DNA of 12,671 nt from an uncultured Bacilli bacterium. GTDB lineage: Bacteria > Bacillota_I > Bacilli_A > RFN20 > CAG-826. Each line of letters starts with the position of its first letter. Position 1 is the first letter of the stretch. Under the pieces are notes generated by a model, which was not told the origin of the DNA, did no database searches, and was given only the letters and a program-made list of their open reading frames with translations. Positions 1 to 6,620 of the stretch are shown in pieces. The translations under genes and the position numbers were made by a program. The stretch covers positions 1 to 12,671 of the forward strand of contig CAKPJO010000028.1 in assembly GCA_934162685.1 (NCBI GenBank), read 5' to 3'.

Positions 1-1426
1 AAAAATACCTTTGCCAGAAAAAGATTTTAAAGGTAGAATAGTTGAGAATAAACTAAAAGAAGTATCTATTCATATTTTTGATGATAATTGTTATACTTTT
101 CAACCTTTATATAAATTAACTAAAAATGATTTAAAGATTTGGATGGATAAAGTAGAAGAATTTGTTTTAGCGGGTAATGTGAATGTTTATGCTGAAAATG
201 CTTTAAATGAAGTTTCTGATAAATTAGATATTTTCCCAATAAGTTATGAAAAATATTATATTAATGAAATTGATAATGTCGAAGACTATGAAAAAGTTAG
301 TTCGGAAATTAGAAACTTAGATTTTAAAGAACAAGAAATTATAAAAAGCATTAACAATTTACCAGCAATTTTAAATAAGTATAATTTACATAATCCTTTG
401 GTTGTTGTGTCTAAATTTTTAAGAACAAAAATAGAAAAATTACTGCATAGTCATAATATTAATTACGCTTTATTTGATGATTTTGACGCTAATCCAAAAT
501 ACGAAGAAGTGGAAAATGCCTTAAAATTATTTAAAGATAATAATTGCGATTCTATTATTTCTTTAGGCGGAGGTAGCGCAATTGACGTAGCTAAATGTGT
601 TAAGTTATTTTCTATGATGGATGGAAATAAAAACTATTTAACACAAGAGCATAAATACATCAATTTAAAACATATTGCAATACCTACAACGGCAGGAACA
701 GGTAGCGAATCAACGCACTTTGCGGTAATTTATTTTGAAGGTAAAAAACAATCTGTTCATGACGATATCATTTTACCAGATATTGCGATACTTGATCATC
801 ATTTGCTTTTGTCATTACCCATTTATCAAAAGAAATCAACCTTACTTGATGCTTTATGTCAAGCAATTGAATCGATTTGGTCGGTAAATTCTAACGCACA
901 AAGTAAAATTTATGCTAAAAAAGCAATCAAATTAATATTAGAAAATGAAGATAGTTATCTTAATGGTGATATTAAATCTGCTAAAAAAATGATTGAGGCA
1001 TCTAATTTAGCAGGTAAGGCTATTAATATTACAAAAACAACTGCCGCACATGCAATGAGCTATAAACTAACAAGTGTATATGGACTTGCCCATGGACACG
1101 CTGTAGCGCTCGCTTTGCCTAAAACATGGAACTATCTAGTTAATAATTATAAAAATACTTTTGATGCACGTGGTAAAAAGTATTTAAGAAGTAGTCTTGA
1201 TTTAATTAATAAATCATTTGTATGTCAAAATGATAAAGAATCAATTGATAAGTTCATTAGTTTATTACATAAATATGATTTTATTAAGTCATTAGAATAT
1301 AATGAAAATAGACTTAATGAAATTGTAGATGCAATTAATGTAGAAAGATTAAAGAACTTTCCAGTAGATATTTCTAAAGAAACATTAAAGCAAATGTATT
1401 TAGAAATATTAGAAGCTAATTATTAA
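1..1426 (+). CDS. Nucleotidyltransferase-iron alcohol dehydrogenase fusion, probable phosphonoacetaldehyde reductase (5' partial)
   Basis: The frame is open to the left edge (K-I-P-L-P before the first TTG at 11), so the true start lies outside the window. Numbering below starts at that TTG. Residues 1-100 resemble the C-terminal end of LicC/PntC-type cytidylyltransferases, with a VYAENAL stretch at 59-65 and an EIDNVEDY stretch at 86-93. Residues 110-471 are an iron-containing alcohol dehydrogenase: the nucleotide-binding GGGSAIDVAK is at 186-195, PTTAGTGSE at 225-233, and the metal-site positions are D280, Q284, H347 and H361. The DALCQAIESIWSVNS-type segment is, from memory, typical of phosphonoacetaldehyde reductases, which make 2-hydroxyethylphosphonate. 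I infer a bifunctional enzyme that reduces phosphonoacetaldehyde and activates a phosphonate with CTP. PEP mutase and phosphonopyruvate decarboxylase genes would be expected just to the left. The dehydrogenase family is certain; the substrate is inferred. Confidence 0.85.
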   Translation, partial: KIPLPEKDFKGRIVENKLKEVSIHIFDDNCYTFQPLYKLTKNDLKIWMDKVEEFVLAGNVNVYAENALNEVSDKLDIFPISYEKYYINEIDNVEDYEKVSSEIRNLDFKEQEIIKSINNLPAILNKYNLHNPLVVVSKFLRTKIEKLLHSHNINYALFDDFDANPKYEEVENALKLFKDNNCDSIISLGGGSAIDVAKCVKLFSMMDGNKNYLTQEHKYINLKHIAIPTTAGTGSESTHFAVIYFEGKKQSVHDDIILPDIAILDHHLLLSLPIYQKKSTLLDALCQAIESIWSVNSNAQSKIYAKKAIKLILENEDSYLNGDIKSAKKMIEASNLAGKAINITKTTAAHAMSYKLTSVYGLAHGHAVALALPKTWNYLVNNYKNTFDARGKKYLRSSLDLINKSFVCQNDKESIDKFISLLHKYDFIKSLEYNENRLNEIVDAINVERLKNFPVDISKETLKQMYLEILEANY

Positions 1427-1607
1427 ATTTTATTTTCTTTTTAATAGATTTTAAATTTAATTGTATCTCTTTTAAAGTTGGTTCTTCTTGTGGACCTGTT
1501 TGAGATTCTTCATAAATTATGTCTTCTTTAGCAAGTTCGTTTAAATCATTTTTTCGCTTTGTTAGAAAATTCATCTCGGCATATTCTTGGATTGATCTTT
1601 TCTTCAT
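1416..1607 (-). CDS. Small hypothetical protein
   Basis: I do not recognise this 63-residue protein. I chose the ATG at 1607 because GGTGAT (1612-1617, minus strand) lies 4 bases before it, the same spacing used by the regulator gene at 2790. A TTG at 1619 would add four residues but would place the ribosome site inside the gene. The product is hydrophilic and highly charged, with an acidic middle (EDIIYEE) and a Lys-rich end (KSIKKKIKFNN). It has no Cys, no signal peptide and no membrane segment. Its last 11 bases overlap the 3' end of the reductase gene tail to tail, and no clear terminator separates the two. It could be a small DNA- or RNA-binding or regulatory protein, but nothing shows that directly. 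A spurious frame is possible in DNA this AT-rich. Confidence 0.5.
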   Translation of the reverse strand: MKKRSIQEYAEMNFLTKRKNDLNELAKEDIIYEESQTGPQEEPTLKEIQLNLKSIKKKIKFNN

Positions 1608-1611
1608 TATT

Positions 1612-1617
1612 ATCACC
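1612..1617 (-). promoter_or_regulatory. Ribosome binding site deciding the start of the small gene
   Basis: GGTGAT on the minus strand ends 4 bases before the ATG at 1607. The same hexamer at the same distance precedes the ATG at 2790, which supports both start choices. Confidence 0.5.
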
Positions 1618-1642
1618 AACCATTATTATTAATTAACTAATA

Positions 1643-1676
1643 AGCAATTTAATGGCTAAAATTGCTAAAGCTTATT
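1643..1676. repeat. Overlapping inverted repeats in a divergent intergenic region
   Basis: AGCAATTT (1643-1650) and AAATTGCT (1659-1666) form an 8-bp inverted repeat with an 8-base spacer. A second pair overlaps it: AATAAGC (1639-1645) matches GCTTATT (1670-1676). The two pairings share bases and exclude each other. The repeats sit in the 84-base gap between the divergent small gene (start 1607) and the DUF5662-like gene (start 1692), and end just before the latter's AGGAGG. An operator or a switchable leader hairpin is possible; chance is also possible in AT-rich DNA. Confidence 0.4.
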
Positions 1677-1691
1677 TTAGGAGGAAAATAT

Positions 1692-2219
1692 ATGCATATA
1701 TTCAAACATTTTTGTACTATTACCAAACATCGCCATATTGTCATGCATTATTGCTTTAAGTTAGGCATAGGCTTTCAAGGTTTAAGACATGATTTATCAA
1801 AATATTCTCCAACTGAATTTTTTAATGGCGCCAAGTACTATCAAGGAACAAGAAGCCCTAATGATAGAGAGCGTGAAGTAAAAGGGTATTCGGAAGCATG
1901 GATGCATCATAAAGGACGTAATAAGCATCATTATGAATATTGGATTGATGTTAATAATGATACACACTTATATGGCCCAGTACCGATACCAATAAAATAT
2001 TTAAAAGAAATGCTATGTGATCGTATTGCGGCCTCCAAAGTATATTTAGGTAAAAAATATAACAATGGTAGTGCCTATGATTATTTTATGAGCCATACTG
2101 CTAGAGCGGGAATGCATTCTGAAAGCAGTAAGATTATGGAAAGCTGGTTAAAAATGTTAAAAGAAAAAGGCGAAAAAGAAACCTTTAAATATATAAAAGA
2201 AAATTATAAAAATAAGTAG
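1692..2219 (+). CDS. DUF5662 family protein (His-rich, possible metal-binding hydrolase)
   Basis: This 175-residue protein matches what I know of DUF5662, an uncharacterised family seen in Bacillota and phages and sometimes mislabelled catalase. The ATG at 1692 follows AGGAGG (1679-1684) by 7 bases; an upstream in-frame ATG at 1662 has no such site and lies inside the inverted repeats. Conserved-looking features are H13/H15, H19, H33-D34 (RHDLSKYSP, 32-40), KYYQGTRSP (48-56), HHKGRNKHH (72-80) and D110. The H...HD...D order resembles HD-domain metal hydrolases. No membrane segment or signal peptide is visible, so it is probably cytoplasmic. The gene stands alone and converges on the XRE regulator with a 1-base gap between stops. 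Family assignment is fairly firm; biochemical function is unknown. Confidence 0.8.
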   Translation: MHIFKHFCTITKHRHIVMHYCFKLGIGFQGLRHDLSKYSPTEFFNGAKYYQGTRSPNDREREVKGYSEAWMHHKGRNKHHYEYWIDVNNDTHLYGPVPIPIKYLKEMLCDRIAASKVYLGKKYNNGSAYDYFMSHTARAGMHSESSKIMESWLKMLKEKGEKETFKYIKENYKNK

Positions 2220-2228
2220 TTTATTTTT
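2208..2228. terminator. Candidate bidirectional AT-only terminator
   Basis: AAAAATAA (2208-2215) pairs with TTATTTTT (2221-2228) around a 5-base loop that holds the stop codon of the DUF5662-like gene. An A-run on one side and a T-run on the other would give U-tracts in both directions between the two convergent genes. The stem contains no G-C pair, so it is weak. Confidence 0.35.
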
Positions 2229-2790
2229 TATCGATTTTTAAAAATATCGCAAAAAGAATAGTTAAAATAATAGCAATTATAATGCTTGGTATAATAAATG
2301 TTTTTGGTAGTATTATAAGAACTATTAAAAATAATGACCAAATAAGGACAAGTATAGAGAAAAATAAATATATTTTTTCAAACCAAAGTTTAGTAAATAC
2401 AATTAAAACAATTGCACTAGTAGGAATAGCAATTAAAAAACATAAATAAGAATTTGAAACATGACAAATTTCTAAAATCAAAAAAACAATTGCCGCGACA
2501 AGATAGCTTAAACCAGCAGAAGCATAGGTAATAAGCTTTCTTTTTTTTCGCTTTTCTTTTTCTTTACATATATTTTCGCTTGTTATTAATTCATCTAAAG
2601 TGATTTGAAAGTAGTCAGCAATTTGTTTTAAAACGACAATATCAGGAATAGTTTCTCCTGTTTCCCATTTGGATATCGCTTTATTGGAGTAATTAAACTC
2701 TTTTGCTAAATCATTTTGATTTAATTTTTTTAATTTTCTTAGTCTGACTAAGTTGTTAGAAAAATTCTTTCTTATTTCTACTTCATTCAT
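2221..2790 (-). CDS. XRE-family transcriptional regulator with C-terminal membrane domain
   Basis: This 189-residue protein has an N-terminal Cro/CI-type helix-turn-helix at about residues 8-67 (LRKLKKLNQNDLAKEF, then the YSNKAISKWETGETIPD recognition region). A Lys/Arg-rich linker (76-85) follows, then about four hydrophobic segments near 89-107, 113-133, 139-160 and 167-185. It would bind DNA while tethered to the membrane. The ATG at 2790 is preferred because GGTGAT (2795-2800) lies 4 bases upstream; ATG 2793 is the alternative. A longer reading to 2835 adds hydrophobic residues with no ribosome site. It is divergent from hemolysin III, with a palindrome between the promoters, so self-regulation and control of the neighbour are likely (inference). 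The ligand or signal is unknown. Confidence 0.85.
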   Translation of the reverse strand: MNEVEIRKNFSNNLVRLRKLKKLNQNDLAKEFNYSNKAISKWETGETIPDIVVLKQIADYFQITLDELITSENICKEKEKRKKRKLITYASAGLSYLVAAIVFLILEICHVSNSYLCFLIAIPTSAIVLIVFTKLWFEKIYLFFSILVLIWSLFLIVLIILPKTFIIPSIIIAIILTILFAIFLKIDKK

Positions 2791-2806
2791 CATAATCACC
2801 ACTAAT

Positions 2807-2835
2807 AGTATAAAATATAATGCATTTTTTATCAA
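2807..2835 (-). promoter_or_regulatory. Promoter of the XRE regulator gene
   Basis: On the minus strand, TTGATA (2830-2835, five of six consensus bases) is followed after 17 bases by TATACT (2807-2812). The predicted start near 2800 leaves a very short leader touching the GGTGAT site, which weakens the case slightly. Confidence 0.6.
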
Positions 2836-2836
2836 T

Positions 2837-2851
2837 TCTCTTTTAAAGAGA
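2837..2851. promoter_or_regulatory. Palindromic candidate operator between regulator and hemolysin III
   Basis: TCTCTTT-T-AAAGAGA is a perfect 7-1-7 inverted repeat. A further CTCT at 2852-2855 makes a second small palindrome (AGAG-A-CTCT). The site begins one base beyond the regulator's -35 box and covers the -35 region of the hemolysin III promoter. The one-base centre makes a hairpin terminator impossible. It is a natural binding site for the dimeric XRE protein encoded alongside; that link is inferred from position. Confidence 0.5.
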
Positions 2852-2868
2852 CTCTATTTTTTTATAAT
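2841..2868 (+). promoter_or_regulatory. Candidate promoter of the hemolysin III gene
   Basis: TATAAT (2863-2868) is a perfect -10 box. The -35 region is poor (TTTTAA at 2841-2846, 16-base spacer) and lies inside the palindrome, as expected for a regulated promoter. The transcript would start near 2875 and carry a leader of about 64 bases. Confidence 0.5.
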
Positions 2869-2938
2869 AGAAGCAAAAATTTTATAAGAGGGTGCTATTT
2901 TGTTTCCACTTACTTATATTATTTGTGGAGGCGATATT

Positions 2939-3616
2939 ATGTCAAAACAAAAAATCAAAGAAATGGGTATGCCCGTTTATTCTAAAGGAGAAGAACTATT
3001 TAATGTTATTAGCCACGCTATCGGAGCGGTAATAGGATTTGGTTCATTAATACTATTTATTATATTAGCGATAAGCAAACATTTAAGCGCAGGAGTGACT
3101 ACAGGATTAATTATTTATTCTCTTACTATAATATTCTTATATTTAGCTTCTAGTATCTATCATGGACTTAAACCAAATACGTTTCGAAAAAGAGTAGCTA
3201 GAATCATTGATCACTGCACTATCTATGTTTTAATTGCTGGTACTTATACGCCAATTGCTATTATGGCTCTTGATTCTACAACATGCTTAATTATTTTATT
3301 AATAGAATGGATAGGGGCTTTAATAGGTATATTATTAAATGCTTATGACTTATCTAGTAAAAAAGTGTTAATTATCGCTATGTTCTTATACTTAATTATG
3401 GGATGGGCTTTAATTTTAGTTCCGAATATTGTTGATATTCTTTCTTTAGAAGCATTCTTGTTTATTTTAATCGGTGGAATTGTTTATACTGTGGGGGTTA
3501 TATTTTATGGAATAGGTCATAATAACAAATGGTTTCATTCTGCCTTTCATGTATTTTGTGTTGTAGGAACCATTGTTCAAGAAATTGGTATTATTATTCT
3601 CCTTTTAAATTTATAA
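2939..3616 (+). CDS. trhA: Hemolysin III/TrhA (PAQR-like) integral membrane protein
   Basis: This 225-residue protein belongs to the hemolysin III (YqfA/TrhA) family, relatives of eukaryotic progestin/adiponectin receptors in the CREST superfamily. It has about seven membrane helices. The family residues thought to bind zinc are present: E19 and H26 in GEELFNVISHAIG, S71-x3-H75 in SSIYH, D91-H92 in DHCTIYVLIAGTYTP, and H200-x3-H204. The ATG at 2939 follows GGAGG (2927-2931) by 7 bases. A TTG at 2900 in the same frame has its own GAGGGTG (2888-2894), so a slightly longer form is possible. Reported roles of the family include membrane fluidity homeostasis; haemolysis is mostly historical naming. 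It is divergent from the XRE regulator and followed by a strong terminator, so it forms a single-gene unit. The family is certain; its reaction is not known. Confidence 0.92.
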   Translation: MSKQKIKEMGMPVYSKGEELFNVISHAIGAVIGFGSLILFIILAISKHLSAGVTTGLIIYSLTIIFLYLASSIYHGLKPNTFRKRVARIIDHCTIYVLIAGTYTPIAIMALDSTTCLIILLIEWIGALIGILLNAYDLSSKKVLIIAMFLYLIMGWALILVPNIVDILSLEAFLFILIGGIVYTVGVIFYGIGHNNKWFHSAFHVFCVVGTIVQEIGIIILLLNL

Positions 3617-3631
3617 AATTTAAGATATAAT
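3603..3631 (+). promoter_or_regulatory. Possible promoter for the ABC exporter
   Basis: TATAAT (3626-3631) lies right before the hemolysin III terminator, with a weak TTTTAA (3603-3608) 17 bases upstream. A start near 3638 would fall inside the 5' arm of the terminator stem, so this transcript would escape the hairpin that stops the upstream one. No other promoter is visible for the exporter. Confidence 0.3.
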
Positions 3632-3632
3632 T

Positions 3633-3660
3633 AAGGCGCCGGAAAGGCGCTTTTTTATTT
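3633..3660 (+). terminator. Intrinsic terminator of the hemolysin III gene
   Basis: AAGGCGCC (3633-3640) pairs with GGCGCTTT (3646-3653) around loop GGAAA, with one G-U pair. A T-rich tract to 3660 follows. The GC-rich core stands out sharply in this AT-rich region. Confidence 0.85.
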
Positions 3661-3680
3661 TGATTAGGAGGTACTTATTT

Positions 3681-5396
3681 ATGCTTAAACGTTTTGTCCA
3701 TTATTACTCAAAACATAAGTTTATGTTTGCTTTAGATATGTTAGCGTCATTTTTTATTTCTTTAATTGGATTAGGATATCCAATATTAACAAGAAAGATG
3801 CTTAATGATTATATCCCGAATGCGAATGTAAAAGCGGTTGTTATTTCTGGTATAGCTTTGTTACTTATTTATGTAGTTAGAATGTTACTTCGTTACTTTG
3901 TGCAATATTATGGACATATCATTGGCGTTGATATGCAAGCGGAAATGCGTGAAGATTTATTTAAAAAGTTACAAAAATTACCTTATTCATTTTATGATGA
4001 ACATGAATCAGGAAAAATAATGTCACGTTTAACTGTTGATTTGATGGATGTTTCTGAATTAGCACACCACGGGCCAGAAAATTTCTTTATTTGTGGAATA
4101 TCAATTATTGGATCATTTGTTTATTTGGCAGTGTTTGTAAACTGGAAACTTACCTTAATTATATTTGCTTGTGTTCCTATTCTTATCGCTATTTCCGTTA
4201 TTTTAAGAAAACATATGTTAAGTGCTTTTAAAAAATCTCGAGAAGGAATTGCAAAAATTAATGCTTCTGTTGAAAGTAGTGTAACAGGTATTAGAGTTAC
4301 TAAAGCATTTAATAATTCTAAAAAAGAATTAGAAAAATTTAATGAAAGCAATCAAGAATTTAAAAAAGCAAGATGCAGCGTATTTAAAAGTATGGCGCAA
4401 TTTATGTCATCTACACAATTTGTAACTGATGTATTTAATGTTATAGTTATTGTGGCAGGTGGATTATTCTTGATTAATGGCGAAATAACATCACCAGACT
4501 TTGCAACATTCTTAACTTCATTAACATTATTTTTAACTCCTATTTCTACGTTGATTAGATTTATGGAACAACTTCAAGATGGCGTTGCTGGTTTCCAAAG
4601 ATTTGTGGAAATTATGGATCAACCAGAAGAAAACTTGAATTTAAATGGTGAAGTATTAAATGATGTTAAAGGTAAAATTGAATTTAAAAATGTCTCTTTT
4701 AATTATTTATCAAGTGATGAAATTTTACATAATATCAATTTGATTATTGAACCAGGATCTACGATGGCTCTTGTTGGATCTTCGGGTGGAGGCAAAACCA
4801 CTATTTGTCATATTATTCCAGCATTTTATCGCATTAGTAGTGGCCAAGTACTTATTGATGGACATTATTTAAATGATTTAAATATTTTGGCTTTGCGTGA
4901 ACATATTGGTATTGTACAACAAGATGTATTTTTATTTAATGGCACAATAAGAGATAATATTATTTATGGCAAATTAGACGCTACCGAAGAAGAGTTAGTT
5001 GAAGCAAGTAAAAATGCTGATATTTATGATTTTATAAAATCTTTACCAAATGGCTTTGATACTTTAGTTGGTGAACGTGGTGTTAAGTTATCAGGTGGTC
5101 AAAAACAAAGAATATCAATAGCAAGAGTATTCTTAAAGAATCCTTCTATTTTGATTTTAGATGAAGCAACATCAGCTTTAGATAACACTACTGAGATTGC
5201 TATTCAACGTGCACTTGATCGATTAAGTAAAGGAAGAACAACAATTGTTGTTGCTCATCGTTTGTCCACTATTAAATCCGCTACCGAAATAGCGGTTGTT
5301 ATGGATGGACAAGTACAAGAACTTGGTACACATGAAGAATTATTAAATAAAAATGGAGTATATAGTGAATTTTATAAATTACAATTTAGAGATTAG
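3681..5396 (+). CDS. ABC exporter, fused permease and ATPase (MsbA/multidrug type)
   Basis: This 571-residue half-transporter has a typical size. Residues 1 to about 305 are the six-helix ABC exporter membrane domain. Residues from about 333 are the ATPase: Walker A GSSGGGKTT (366-374), Q-loop glutamine at 413, signature LSGGQKQR (470-477), Walker B ILILDE with catalytic Glu (490-495) and switch His 526. All catalytic residues are intact, so it can work as a homodimer; no partner half-gene is next to it. It should export a lipid, drug or peptide from the cytoplasmic membrane, but the substrate cannot be read from the sequence. The ATG at 3681 follows TAGGAGGT (3665-3672) by 8 bases; the frame extends upstream to 3660 without a ribosome site. 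No terminator is visible after it, so read-through into trpS is possible. Confidence 0.92.
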   Translation: MLKRFVHYYSKHKFMFALDMLASFFISLIGLGYPILTRKMLNDYIPNANVKAVVISGIALLLIYVVRMLLRYFVQYYGHIIGVDMQAEMREDLFKKLQKLPYSFYDEHESGKIMSRLTVDLMDVSELAHHGPENFFICGISIIGSFVYLAVFVNWKLTLIIFACVPILIAISVILRKHMLSAFKKSREGIAKINASVESSVTGIRVTKAFNNSKKELEKFNESNQEFKKARCSVFKSMAQFMSSTQFVTDVFNVIVIVAGGLFLINGEITSPDFATFLTSLTLFLTPISTLIRFMEQLQDGVAGFQRFVEIMDQPEENLNLNGEVLNDVKGKIEFKNVSFNYLSSDEILHNINLIIEPGSTMALVGSSGGGKTTICHIIPAFYRISSGQVLIDGHYLNDLNILALREHIGIVQQDVFLFNGTIRDNIIYGKLDATEEELVEASKNADIYDFIKSLPNGFDTLVGERGVKLSGGQKQRISIARVFLKNPSILILDEATSALDNTTEIAIQRALDRLSKGRTTIVVAHRLSTIKSATEIAVVMDGQVQELGTHEELLNKNGVYSEFYKLQFRD

Positions 5397-5409
5397 TCTT
5401 ATATGACTT

Positions 5410-5436
5410 TTGCTATGAATATAAAAGTAGTATAAT
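5410..5436 (+). promoter_or_regulatory. Candidate promoter of trpS
   Basis: TATAAT (5431-5436) is a perfect -10 box. The -35 is weak (TTGCTA 5410-5415, 15-base spacer). The leader from about 5443 to 5479 is too short for a T-box riboswitch and shows no attenuator. Confidence 0.45.
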
Positions 5437-5479
5437 TACTATGTATTTAACAAATAACTAACTATTTAGGAGTGATAAA

Positions 5480-6565
5480 ATGAACAAAATTATTTTAACT
5501 GGTGATCGTCCAACAGGAAAATTACATATAGGTCACTATGTTGGAAGTTTAAGAAGACGTGTAGAACTTCAAAATACAAATGAATTTGATGAAATTTATA
5601 TTATGATTGCGGATGCTCAAGCTTTAACGGATAATGCGGAAAATCCATCAAAAATAAGAGACAATTTAATGGAAGTTGTACTTGATTATTTATCAGTAGG
5701 AATTGATCCAACTAAAGCAACAATATTTGTGCAATCTTCAATTCCGGCTTTAACAGAACTTAATATGTACTATTTAAATTTAGTAACAGTTTCAAGATTA
5801 CAAAGAAATCCAACTGTTAAAAACGAAATTGCCATGCGTGATTTTGAGTCATCAATTCCAGCAGGGTTCTTTACTTATCCAGTATCACAAACCGCTGATA
5901 TTACAGCATTTGACGCTACAATAGTTCCGGCTGGTGAAGACCAAATGCCAATGATTGAACAAGCCCAAGAAATTGTACATAAATTTAATTCTATTTATGG
6001 AGACACATTAGTGTCACCTAAAATATTGCTTCCAGAAAATAAAGCTTGTCAACGTTTAGTAGGAATAGATGGAAAAGCAAAGATGTCTAAGTCTTTAAAT
6101 AATACTATTTATTTAAGCGATGATACAAAAACAGTAAAACAAAAAGTTATGTCAATGTTTACTGATCCAAATCACTTAAGAGTGGAAGATCCAGGAAATA
6201 CAAAGGATAATCCAGTGTTTATATACCTAACATGTTTTGCTAAAGATGAGCATTTTGCTAAATTCTTACCTGAATATAAAAATTTAGATGAAATGAAAGC
6301 TCATTATGAACGTGGTGGACTTGGCGATATGAAATGCAAGAAGTTCTTATTTAACGTATTAGAGGATTTATTAACTCCAATCCGTGAAAAAAGAAAATAT
6401 TATGAAGAACATATTGAAGATGTTTATCATATTATTGAAGAAGGAACGAAGAAGGCGAATATTAAGGCTAACGAAACCTTAAAACGAGTTAGAGCCGCTA
6501 TGAAAATTAACTATTTTGAAGATGAATCTTTCGTAGATGAGATGAAAACAAAATACCATAATTAG
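5480..6565 (+). CDS. trpS: Tryptophanyl-tRNA synthetase
   Basis: This class I aminoacyl-tRNA synthetase charges tRNA-Trp in the cytoplasm. The HIGH motif is at residues 16-19 (GDRPTGKLHIGHY, 8-20), GEDQ at 152-155 and KMSKS at 201-205. At 361 residues it is longer than the usual 330 or so, with extra Lys/Glu-rich helices at the C-terminus. The start at 5480 follows AGGAGTGA (5468-5475), an almost perfect ribosome site. I find no Trp in the whole protein. The gene may be read from its own promoter and by read-through from the ABC exporter. No clear hairpin follows it; the next gene has its own promoter. This is the only aminoacyl-tRNA synthetase in the window. Confidence 0.97.
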   Translation: MNKIILTGDRPTGKLHIGHYVGSLRRRVELQNTNEFDEIYIMIADAQALTDNAENPSKIRDNLMEVVLDYLSVGIDPTKATIFVQSSIPALTELNMYYLNLVTVSRLQRNPTVKNEIAMRDFESSIPAGFFTYPVSQTADITAFDATIVPAGEDQMPMIEQAQEIVHKFNSIYGDTLVSPKILLPENKACQRLVGIDGKAKMSKSLNNTIYLSDDTKTVKQKVMSMFTDPNHLRVEDPGNTKDNPVFIYLTCFAKDEHFAKFLPEYKNLDEMKAHYERGGLGDMKCKKFLFNVLEDLLTPIREKRKYYEEHIEDVYHIIEEGTKKANIKANETLKRVRAAMKINYFEDESFVDEMKTKYHN

Positions 6566-6569
6566 TCGT

Positions 6570-6597
6570 TTAACTTTTAATATATAAATGATATAAT
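6570..6597 (+). promoter_or_regulatory. Promoter of the unknown gene at 6621
   Basis: TATAAT (6592-6597) carries the extended -10 element TGA just before it (TG at 6589-6590). TTAACT (6570-6575, four of six consensus bases) lies 16 bases upstream. AAGGAG (6605-6610) follows, 10 bases before the ATG. This is the best promoter seen on the plus strand. Confidence 0.65.
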
Positions 6598-6620
6598 ACT
6601 TATTAAGGAGAGATGAATAT

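Noticed and set aside
2900..2938. Separate leader peptide starting at TTG 2900 before hemolysin III
   Set aside because: It is in frame with the main gene and has no stop before ATG 2939, so it could only be an N-terminal extension, not a separate peptide.
4121..4351. 76-codon minus-strand frame inside the ABC exporter
   Set aside because: It lies wholly within a well-supported gene, has no ribosome site, and resembles no protein; it is a shadow.
5397..5479. T-box riboswitch ahead of trpS
   Set aside because: Only 83 bases are available and neither a T-box-type sequence nor an anti-terminator/terminator pair is visible.
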